A DNA stretch of 5,299 bases from Rickettsiales bacterium (GTDB taxonomy: Bacteria > Pseudomonadota > Alphaproteobacteria > Rickettsiales > UBA1997). Below, piece by piece: positions 1 to 5,299 of this stretch. The position numbers were made by a program, and so were the translations under genes. The notes beneath the pieces are model-generated. The model saw only the letters and a program-made list of their open reading frames with translations, had not been told where the DNA came from and made no database searches. Location of the stretch: positions 1-5,299 of the forward strand of contig CANEUR010000078.1 of assembly GCA_947441875.1 (NCBI GenBank). Reading direction: 5' to 3'. Position 1 is the first letter of the stretch; each line of letters starts with the position of its first letter.

Positions 1-637
1 CAAATTGATTTTTAAAATTTTCTTGGCAATATTGTTGTTGCTGTTTAGATAAAGTAAGACCTGTAACCTCAAAACCATAGCTGGTTGCTAAATTATCAAA
101 ACCGCCCCAACCACAACCAATTTCTAAAATTGAACCTTTTTGCAACTTATTAATAATGTGATGATATTTATTAATTTGAGCCTGATGCAAATTTTGATTA
201 GGAGATAAAAACAAACCACTAGAATAAGTCATGGTAGAATCAAGCCACAAGCTATAAAAATTATTACCTAAATCGTAATGAAATTGAATATTTTTTTTAC
301 TACCTTTTTTAGTGTTTTTGTTAAACCAACATTTTAAATAAAGCCAAAAAGCCTGCAAACGATTTTGATGCAAAAAATCTTCGAGATATTTGCTATTAAT
401 AGTAAAAAAAGCTAGTAAATTTGGCAAATTTGGGGTTGCCCACTGATTATTAATGTAGGCTTCGCCAAAGGCAATATCACCACCACTAAAAATAGTAGAT
501 AAAACATTTTCATCAAGAATAACTATTTCGCAAATATTATCGGTGCTAGTGCCAAAAATTTTTTTTTCACCATTAGGAAATAAAATTAGCAAAGCACCGT
601 GTTTAACCTGTTGTAAAGCTTCAAAAAGAATATTCAT
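1..637 (-). CDS. cfa: Cyclopropane-fatty-acyl-phospholipid synthase family methyltransferase (C-terminus beyond left edge)
   Basis: The first 212 codons of a SAM-dependent methyltransferase of the Cfa family, open at the left edge; family members are usually about 380-420 residues, so roughly half is present. Such enzymes act at the membrane and transfer a carbon from SAM to the double bond of unsaturated phospholipid acyl chains. Residues 1 to about 110 form the family's N-terminal domain. The methyltransferase part opens with FHYDLGN (H120-N125), then MTYSSGLF (M136 onward), the SAM-binding loop EIGCGWGGF (E172-F180) and GLTLSKQQ. At the position where E. coli Cfa has the active-site cysteine of its MQYSCAYW motif, this protein has Ser140. 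Many family members of unclear product have a serine there, so true cyclopropanation is not certain. The ATG lies 13 bases after the purB stop, suggesting co-transcription; no Shine-Dalgarno sequence is visible. An A9 run lies at codons 24-27. Family call secure, exact product less so. Confidence 0.9.
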   Translation of the reverse strand, partial: MNILFEALQQVKHGALLILFPNGEKKIFGTSTDNICEIVILDENVLSTIFSGGDIAFGEAYINNQWATPNLPNLLAFFTINSKYLEDFLHQNRLQAFWLYLKCWFNKNTKKGSKKNIQFHYDLGNNFYSLWLDSTMTYSSGLFLSPNQNLHQAQINKYHHIINKLQKGSILEIGCGWGGFDNLATSYGFEVTGLTLSKQQQQYCQENFKNQF

Positions 638-650
638 TATTTTAATTTAA

Positions 651-1967
651 TTAATTATCAAAAACTTGTCGAAAAATATAATCAACATTTTTTAAGTGGT
701 AGTCAATATTAAACAATGATTGCAACTTTTCTTTACCTAATTTACTAATTATTTCTGGTTCGTTTTCAAGTAAAGACAAAAAACTATCGGCTTCTCTACG
801 CCAGATTTTCATAGCATTTTTTTGAACCAAAGCATACGCCTGCTCTCGAGAAATATTAGCTTCTTCAATTAAAGCAAGTAAAACTCGTTGCGAATAAACT
901 AAACCACCTAAATTATTAAGGTTTTTTTGCATATTTTGCGGATAAACCAATAAATTTTCAACCAAAGAAGTAAGTCGATGCAAAGCAAAATCAAGAGTAA
1001 TGCAAGAATCAGGTGCAATAAACCTTTCAACCGAAGAATGTGAGATATCGCGCTCGTGCCATAAAGCTACATTTTCAAGAGCCGGAACCACTGCACTGCG
1101 TACCATTTTTGCCAAACCAGTAAGATTTTCACTTAATACTGGATTGCGTTTGTGAGGCATAGCAGAACTTCCTTTTTGACCTGGACTAAAAAATTCTTCA
1201 ACTTCTAAAACTTCGGTGCGTTGTAAATGGCGAATTTCGATAGCAATATTTTCGATGCTGGAAGCAATTACTGCCAAAGTAGCAAAGAAAAAGGCATGGC
1301 GATCTCTAGGAATAACTTGGGTAGAAATAGGTTCGGAAAGCAAGCCAAGCTTACTTGCTACAAAATTTTGCACTTCTGGCGAAACATTGGCAAAAGTTCC
1401 AACCGCTCCTGAAATAGCACAAGTGGCAATTTCTAGTTGTGCCATTTTGAGACGTTGTAAATTACGTTTAAATTCTGCATAAAAGCGTGCCATTTTCAAG
1501 CCAAAAGTGGTGGGTTCGGCATGAATGCCGTGTGATCGACCAACACAAGGAGTGTTTTTATATAAAAAAGCTTGTTTTTTTAAGGCTTGTAATAGTTTTT
1601 CAAGTTTAGTAATTAACAAATTGCAAGATTGTTTTAACTGCACAGATAAAGCAGTATCAAGAATATCGGAGCTAGTAAGACCGTAGTGAATAAAACGTGA
1701 ATTTTCGCCAGTAAGATCGGCTAAATGAGTAAGAAAAGCAATAACATCGTGCTTGGTAACAGATTCTATTTCGTTTATTTTAGCAATATCAAACTTACCG
1801 CCAGATTTAACAAAATTTTGCCGAAGCCTACTAGAAGTGCCACTTGGAGCAATGTTTAGTTTTTCTAAACTCTCCACGGCAAGCATTTCGATTTCAAACC
1901 AAATTTGATATTTATTTTCTGGTTGCCAAATAGCAAGCATTTCTGGCAACGAATAACGATCAATCAT
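651..1967 (-). CDS. purB: Adenylosuccinate lyase
   Basis: A complete 438-residue cytosolic enzyme of the fumarase/aspartase superfamily. It acts twice in purine synthesis, splitting SAICAR to AICAR plus fumarate and adenylosuccinate to AMP plus fumarate, and normally works as a homotetramer with active sites built from three subunits. Visible motifs: TKHD (His73), HYGLTSSD (His94), GRSHGIHAEPTTFG (His146, the expected general acid) and the flexible signature loop GSSAMPHKRNP (Ser267/Ser268, with the expected general-base serine). The three histidines are evenly offset from His68, His89 and His141 of the B. subtilis enzyme. Length and the PHKRNP loop match the roughly 430-residue B. subtilis type rather than the longer E. 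coli type (PHKVNP). The start MIDRYSLPEM is the standard N-terminus of this type. No Shine-Dalgarno sequence precedes it. The Cfa-family gene follows 13 bases downstream. Its presence implies purine synthesis or AMP formation from IMP, which argues against Rickettsia proper. Confidence 0.97.
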   Translation of the reverse strand: MIDRYSLPEMLAIWQPENKYQIWFEIEMLAVESLEKLNIAPSGTSSRLRQNFVKSGGKFDIAKINEIESVTKHDVIAFLTHLADLTGENSRFIHYGLTSSDILDTALSVQLKQSCNLLITKLEKLLQALKKQAFLYKNTPCVGRSHGIHAEPTTFGLKMARFYAEFKRNLQRLKMAQLEIATCAISGAVGTFANVSPEVQNFVASKLGLLSEPISTQVIPRDRHAFFFATLAVIASSIENIAIEIRHLQRTEVLEVEEFFSPGQKGSSAMPHKRNPVLSENLTGLAKMVRSAVVPALENVALWHERDISHSSVERFIAPDSCITLDFALHRLTSLVENLLVYPQNMQKNLNNLGGLVYSQRVLLALIEEANISREQAYALVQKNAMKIWRREADSFLSLLENEPEIISKLGKEKLQSLFNIDYHLKNVDYIFRQVFDN

Positions 1968-2021
1968 AAGTTAAAAAATAATTAAAAAACATCATTTTAA
2001 AATTCTTTTTCGTTAAAAGCA

Positions 2022-2027
2022 ATTATA
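2022..2027 (-). promoter_or_regulatory. Candidate -10 box for the purB-cfa transcript
   Basis: Read on the minus strand this is a perfect TATAAT, about 55 bases upstream of the purB ATG, in the divergent intergenic region. A good -35 box is not obvious at 16-18 bp spacing (GTAATT or its neighbours), and there is no TG extension. In DNA this AT-rich a perfect -10 hexamer can arise by chance, so position and orientation are the main support. Confidence 0.35.
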
Positions 2028-2029
2028 TT

Positions 2030-2059
2030 TTGTTAGAATGTAAAAATTACTACTATAAA
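2030..2059 (+). promoter_or_regulatory. Candidate sigma70-type promoter for the prepilin-like gene
   Basis: TTGTTA (2030-2035) and TATAAA (2054-2059) are separated by 18 bp and resemble -35 (4 of 6) and -10 (5 of 6) boxes. Transcription would start near 2066, leaving a leader of about 170 bases that contains both inverted repeats and the A-tracts. It overlaps the candidate purB promoter on the other strand, so the two could interfere. The evidence is weak because the region is very AT-rich; a promoter nearer the gene is equally possible. Confidence 0.28.
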
Positions 2060-2080
2060 ATTGTTTCAATTTAAGATAAA

Positions 2081-2096
2081 TGATAACTTTTTATCA
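2081..2096. repeat. Perfect inverted repeat TGATAA-N4-TTATCA
   Basis: Two 6-base arms are exactly complementary and separated by CTTT. The element lies between the two divergent genes, just downstream of the candidate plus-strand promoter. It could be a regulator-binding site or a weak RNA hairpin. No GC-rich stem is present, so it is not a convincing terminator. Chance occurrence is possible in AT-rich DNA. Confidence 0.4.
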
Positions 2097-2160
2097 ATCA
2101 AAAACTGCAAGATAATTGAAAAAACAAAGCATATCTTTAAAATAAAACCTTTACAGTGCC

Positions 2161-2178
2161 TGTTGTATTAATGCAACA
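2161..2178. promoter_or_regulatory. 18-bp near-perfect palindrome, candidate operator
   Basis: TGTTGTATTAATGCAACA is its own reverse complement at 16 of 18 positions; the only mismatched pair is T2166/G2173. The half-site is TGTTGyATT. It ends 56 bases before the start codon of the prepilin-like gene and 4 bases before the phased A-tracts, a plausible place for a dimeric DNA-binding regulator. It is unusually GC-containing for this intergenic region. I do not recognise the regulator family. Confidence 0.45.
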
Positions 2179-2182
2179 ATCC

Positions 2183-2213
2183 CTTAAAAAAAACTTAAAA
2201 AAACTTAAAAAAA
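2183..2213. repeat. Three A-tract tandem repeats (CTTAAAAAAA) in helical phase
   Basis: The unit CTTAAAAAAA occurs three times in a row (11, 10 and 10 bp, starting at 2183, 2194 and 2204), putting runs of 8, 7 and 7 A residues on one face of the helix. A-tracts repeated every 10-11 bp are known to bend DNA. The block ends 21 bases before the prepilin-like start codon. Possible roles are an UP-like or curved promoter element, or a site for a nucleoid protein. The repeat count could also vary between strains by slippage. Confidence 0.6.
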
Positions 2214-2234
2214 TTTGCCATAATTAATAAAAAT

Positions 2235-5200
2235 ATGCTAAAAAAGCAAAAGCAAATAAATTTTCATAAACCAACTGGTTTTAGCTTGCTTGATGCCTCT
2301 ATTTTATTGATTATTTTTGCCCTTGTAGCAATTAGTTTTTTGGCAGTAAATAGTTTTGAAAACATCTATAAACAAACCAAAATAGATCATAAAAGAATAC
2401 AAAACATCAAAAGTAAAATCGAGGCAATCAAACTAAAAAACAGTGTCGGTTGTATTAATAATTGTCGATACACTGCCCTACCATGTCCAGCTAAAGGTGG
2501 CAACGGAATGGCTATAGCAAGAGAAGTATCAGATAATACTTGCCCAGGCATATCAACTAAACAAATAGGATCAGAATTTTACTACTATGGCGAAATACCC
2601 TATGTTACATTAGGAATTGCCAAAGAAGATGCTCTAAATCGCTACGGCAATTATTATGGTTATACGATTCCTACTTTAGGCACCAAAAATTTTGCACCAG
2701 ATGGTTATGCCAACTACAAAATTTTTGATACTGGCGATAAACAAATTGATAGTAATTTTGATTTTGCTGCCACTAATCAATTTAGCGATCTCAGCACATC
2801 ATCAGAAACATCTTCAGAATTATGCACTATTAACGAAAATAAATTTTATGAAGGCGAATTACATACAAATAGCAGAATATATAGCACAACACCAAGTAGC
2901 GATTCACTTACTTTACTTTATATTTGCCAAGACAATGTTCAAACAAAGTATGTTGCCAGCCTAACTAATCAAACCTCCACAAAATCTCTAGACACCACTA
3001 TAAATTGTTTTTCTGGAGGATCTGATTTTAACATAAATGCTAAATGCCAAAAAGCTTGCCTGATAAATCATAAAGGCTTAAGAGCAACTGATAACAACTT
3101 TTGCAATAGCTTAAATTCTTCAGAATGTTCAGTAAATTGCAATGTATTAGATGCCGATAATCAATATTATAATGGAGAGATCGAGCAAAAAAATTGTCAA
3201 GGAAATACTGATACATATGACACAACAACCTTTAATTGCGGATGTGCCGTTTCTAATGAAAACAGAGCTAACGACGATTCTAAATATTTTAATTCTACAA
3301 GCAGAACCTGTTTAGGTAAAATGTGTAAAATTTCCGCCACAAATATTGCTAATATTTTATATAATGGTACTCAAGTTTCTGATGAAAATCAATCAAATGC
3401 AACTTTAGTAAGTTATAATAAACCAGCTAGCAAAGGTTTATTAACTTGTGCTAATGGCTATAATGACGATCTTATAAATCTTAGTTATTTATGCGATACA
3501 CATAATGCTACAATAACTATAAACGGCTCTTGCGTTGCCAATAAATGCAAAGTGCCACTAGCAAGTGCCACACAAAATGCAACAACAGTTTCAGAAGTAA
3601 GTCATACTCAAGCTATTTACTGTTTGCAAGGCTACACCTCAAATGGAGCAAGCCTCACTGCTAATTGTCCACACAACGATTCTGCACAAGTAGCCATAAC
3701 TGGCTCAATATCTGGTGGTAGTTGCTCTAGAATAAAATGCACCAACCCAGCAACTACTGGCTATACAGTAACTGGCTTAACTAATTTTGATTATACCAAT
3801 ATAGCAACCACAATAACTGGCTTGACTTGTGCCTCTGGTTATGATGGAACAGCAACATATACTTGCACTACACATAATTCGGCAGCGGTTTTTGCGGGTT
3901 GCAACCGTATTACTTGCCAAATTTCTGGTAATTCAGAAAATGTTCTCAACAATTTTGGTAGTTATGTTTATATACCAGGTTCTAAAGGTTTAAATTACAA
4001 AATGTATACACAAGCACCCTGGCTTAATCAACCAAGTCGCAACATTAGCGATCTTACCGAACTCGTTTCTGGCACTGGTGATTTGGTAGCTCATGATTGG
4101 GGTAATTCTCCTCAGATGAGTTTATTTGGTATATCAATAAAGAATCGTATTATTGTTAATATTACTGGTTATTATAAAGCAACCAGAACTGGATCTTATT
4201 CTTTTAGATTTTCTACTTATAATGGCATTTTTATTAATGTCAATAATAAAAATATAATAAATCGCTGGCAGACTACTACAAACAAAGACGATTTAAGTTC
4301 TTCTATTGCTATTAATTTAAATAGTGGAGATATAGTTCCTTTGGATATATGGTGGTATAACAATGGTGCTGCAGCTGCTATGTATTTTTATACAAGTGTC
4401 AATCAATCATATTGGGAATTAATATCAATTAACAATTTACTTACGGCAAGCACAATGCCCGCCAATTCTTTTTTTGATTTTGTTTCCTCACAAACAATTT
4501 CCAGCTCTTTATCTTGCAATACAGCTTCTGGCTATACTTCTACTGGTTCAAACATTGCTTATAGTTGCCCAACTCGAAATAACTTAACCATACAAGGTTG
4601 CGGTCCTGCTTATTACAACGATATTGGTTTATGGCTTGAAGCCAAAGATAATACTTATAATTCTTTTGGTAGTAATTTAAGCAACATCACTACATGGAAA
4701 GATTTAAGCAAACATAAAATAAGTTTTACAGCTTCAAATCCTGTTTCACAAAGTGCTAGCGCCATTAACAGTAAACCAGCTTTAAATTTAGATGGTAGTC
4801 AAAATTTTTCTAACAACAACATTACAAAAGATCAAATTATTAGCAACAATACCAATTCTACTATATTTATTGTGCAGAAATCAGAAAATGCTAGCCAAAA
4901 TTCTAGCTTACTGTGGCAAGATGGCGCAACTAAACTAATGCAGATATCAACCGATTCTACCGATAACAATAAATTTAAATTCGATTTTAACTCTACGTTT
5001 TACAAATCAAGTAACCAATCATATAATACAGATCCAGCTTTAATTTCGATAGTAAAATCAGGTAGTGGCACATTAGCCTATAAAAATGCAATTCAAATTA
5101 TTAACAGTAATGCATTGGCAAGCATTTCAAATAACTCTGGAACTCTTACCATTGCCAATAATTTTGTTGGCAAATTAGGTGAAATAATTATTTATAATCG

Positions 5201-5299
5201 ATCACTCAACACAACAGAAAGAGTTCAGGTGCAAGATTATTTAGCCACTAAATGGGGATTTTCTCCAAAAGTATGTATACTAATCAATGGAATTACAGG
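2235..5299 (+). CDS. Giant prepilin-like protein with sushi-like repeats, PA14 and LamG domains (3' end beyond window)
   Basis: At least 1021 codons, open at the right edge. Residues 1-15 form a basic leader (lysines 3, 4, 6, 12) ending in Gly15, followed by FSLLDASILLIIFALVA: a type IV prepilin peptidase site and transmembrane/assembly helix (about 16-40), with Asp20 in place of the usual Glu at mature position +5. An amphipathic helix follows to about residue 65. Residues 73-145 carry LPCP (82-85) and GEIPYVTLG (119-127) followed by Asp132-Ala133, a pattern I associate with proteobacterial prepilin-like proteins. Residues 258-359 are cysteine-rich and unrecognised. Residues 364-789 hold four four-cysteine sushi-like repeats, the last interrupted by a PA14/GLEYA-like domain (about 580-736). 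Residues 798-1010 are a LamG-like jelly roll. There are about 33 cysteines, none in the PA14 or LamG parts. Inferred role: exported minor pilin or pseudopilin presenting adhesive domains. The chosen ATG gives a normal leader; no Shine-Dalgarno sequence is seen. Confidence 0.88.
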   Translation, partial: MLKKQKQINFHKPTGFSLLDASILLIIFALVAISFLAVNSFENIYKQTKIDHKRIQNIKSKIEAIKLKNSVGCINNCRYTALPCPAKGGNGMAIAREVSDNTCPGISTKQIGSEFYYYGEIPYVTLGIAKEDALNRYGNYYGYTIPTLGTKNFAPDGYANYKIFDTGDKQIDSNFDFAATNQFSDLSTSSETSSELCTINENKFYEGELHTNSRIYSTTPSSDSLTLLYICQDNVQTKYVASLTNQTSTKSLDTTINCFSGGSDFNINAKCQKACLINHKGLRATDNNFCNSLNSSECSVNCNVLDADNQYYNGEIEQKNCQGNTDTYDTTTFNCGCAVSNENRANDDSKYFNSTSRTCLGKMCKISATNIANILYNGTQVSDENQSNATLVSYNKPASKGLLTCANGYNDDLINLSYLCDTHNATITINGSCVANKCKVPLASATQNATTVSEVSHTQAIYCLQGYTSNGASLTANCPHNDSAQVAITGSISGGSCSRIKCTNPATTGYTVTGLTNFDYTNIATTITGLTCASGYDGTATYTCTTHNSAAVFAGCNRITCQISGNSENVLNNFGSYVYIPGSKGLNYKMYTQAPWLNQPSRNISDLTELVSGTGDLVAHDWGNSPQMSLFGISIKNRIIVNITGYYKATRTGSYSFRFSTYNGIFINVNNKNIINRWQTTTNKDDLSSSIAINLNSGDIVPLDIWWYNNGAAAAMYFYTSVNQSYWELISINNLLTASTMPANSFFDFVSSQTISSSLSCNTASGYTSTGSNIAYSCPTRNNLTIQGCGPAYYNDIGLWLEAKDNTYNSFGSNLSNITTWKDLSKHKISFTASNPVSQSASAINSKPALNLDGSQNFSNNNITKDQIISNNTNSTIFIVQKSENASQNSSLLWQDGATKLMQISTDSTDNNKFKFDFNSTFYKSSNQSYNTDPALISIVKSGSGTLAYKNAIQIINSNALASISNNSGTLTIANNFVGKLGEIIIYNRSLNTTERVQVQDYLATKWGFSPKVCILINGIT
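3309..4601 (+). repeat. Protein-level array of four sushi (CCP)-like four-cysteine repeats joined by C-x4-C
   Basis: Within the prepilin-like protein, cysteines fall at 364/405/420/433, 438/463/478/497, 502/532/544/556 and 561/761/778/789. Each unit reads C-x-x-[P/S] ... C-x(2-3)-[G/S]GY (ANGY, LQGY, ASGY, TASGY) ... C ... G-x(0-1)-C. The last cysteine of a unit is always four residues before the first cysteine of the next (CVANKC, CSRIKC, CNRITC), and CLGKMC at 359-364 fits the same rule. Order, the C-x-x-P start and the GY after the second cysteine resemble sushi/CCP modules of about 60 residues, but the typical tryptophan before the last cysteine is missing. The first three units are 74, 64 and 59 residues long. 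Homology to eukaryotic sushi domains is not shown; convergence is possible. Confidence 0.7.
3972..4442 (+). other. PA14/GLEYA-like beta domain inside the prepilin-like protein
   Basis: Residues about 580-736. It begins with GLNYKMYT, like the opening strand of PA14 and GLEYA domains. The core is ITGYYKATRTGSYSFRFSTY, then IFINVNN (an F-I-x-V-N-N strand in place of the usual ligand-loop strand), INRW, LNSGDIVPLDIWWYNNG and AMYFYTS. This strand order and the G-x-Y-x-F-x-F-x-[ST] pattern are typical of the family, which in adhesins and glycosidases often binds carbohydrate. The domain has no cysteine and sits between the first and second cysteines of the fourth sushi-like repeat. The ligand is unknown. 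Confidence 0.72.
4626..5264 (+). other. LamG / concanavalin A-like jelly-roll domain inside the prepilin-like protein
   Basis: Residues about 798-1010. The domain opens with GLWLEAKDNTYNSF and TTWKDLSKHK, continues with KPALNLDGSQNFS and TIFIVQKSE, and closes with GKLGEIIIYNRSLNTTERV followed by VQDYLATKWGF. This is the familiar order of bacterial LamG-type (laminin G 3) modules: W-x-D-x-S, P-x-L-x-x-D-G, G-E-I-x-x-Y-x-R-x-L-x-x-x-E-R, Y-L-x-x-K-W. Such modules bind sugars or surface ligands in secreted adhesins. It is cysteine-free; a cysteine (Cys1014) reappears just after it, so further modules may follow beyond the window. Confidence 0.8.

Noticed and set aside
1227..1412. 61-codon open frame on the plus strand
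   Set aside because: Another antisense shadow of purB, overlapping the previous one in a different frame.
1216..1482. 88-codon open frame on the plus strand
   Set aside because: Lies wholly antisense inside purB, whose catalytic motifs are unambiguous; the peptide has no recognisable features.
2183..2213. CRISPR-like or origin-like iteron array
   Set aside because: Units of 10-11 bp directly abut with no spacers and are almost pure A/T; there is no DnaA-box or replication gene nearby.
2161..2215. Possible rho-independent terminator (palindrome followed by an A/T-rich run)
   Set aside because: The stem without a loop is only five solid base pairs, there is no proper T-run on the plus strand after it, and both flanking genes start here rather than end.
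1968..2234. Hidden small gene, tRNA or other RNA gene in the intergenic region
   Set aside because: No open frame with a credible product, no cloverleaf-like stems and no GC-rich structured stretch could be seen.
2692..2964. 90-codon plus-strand frame with a hydrophobic stretch that looks membrane-like
   Set aside because: Overlaps the long prepilin-like frame in another phase; the hydrophobicity comes from reading AT-rich Asn/Asp/Thr codons out of frame.
3040..3228. 62-codon minus-strand frame
   Set aside because: Antisense to the cysteine-rich part of the prepilin-like gene, with no motif, start signal or neighbour to support it.
2235..5299. Frameshift or programmed recoding inside the long frame
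   Set aside because: Reading codon by codon from 2235 to the right edge gives no stop and keeps recognisable domains in one phase, so no recoding is needed.

Overview
The window comes from an AT-rich bacterium (by eye about two-thirds A+T) that uses the standard code: tryptophan is TGG and no coding region contains TGA. A housekeeping purB, a cyclopropane-synthase-family gene and a prepilin-like surface protein with many cysteines together suggest a Gram-negative cell. An AT-rich alphaproteobacterium such as a Rickettsiales relative is possible, but that is a guess from base composition and gene style. None of the three genes has a recognisable Shine-Dalgarno sequence.

Left half, minus strand (1-1967): purB, adenylosuccinate lyase, is complete and carries all the expected catalytic motifs. 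It is followed 13 bases downstream by a gene of the cyclopropane-fatty-acyl-phospholipid synthase family, which runs off the left edge. The spacing suggests one purB-led transcript. The two products belong to different pathways (purine synthesis and membrane-lipid modification), so the pairing looks like shared transcription rather than shared function.

Middle (1968-2234): a 267-base divergent intergenic region with no gene. It holds candidate -10/-35 boxes on both strands, a perfect 6-bp-arm inverted repeat (2081-2096), an 18-bp near-perfect palindrome TGTTG-T-ATT/AAT-G-CAACA (2161-2178) and, just after it, three A-tracts repeated every 10-11 bp (2183-2213). The last two elements sit directly upstream of the prepilin-like gene and look like an operator next to intrinsically curved DNA.

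Right half, plus strand (2235-5299): a single open frame of at least 1021 codons, still open at the right edge. It starts with a type IV prepilin leader (cleavage expected after Gly15, mature N-terminus FSLLD) and a transmembrane/assembly helix. Next come a pilin-like globular part with the motifs LPCP and GEIPYVTLG, a cysteine-rich stretch, and four sushi (CCP)-like four-cysteine repeats separated by invariant C-x4-C junctions. A PA14/GLEYA-like beta domain is nested inside the fourth repeat, and a LamG-type jelly roll follows. The architecture implies an oversized minor pilin or pseudopilin that displays carbohydrate- or ligand-binding domains at the tip or surface of a type IV pilus-like filament. 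It is the most interesting object in the window.
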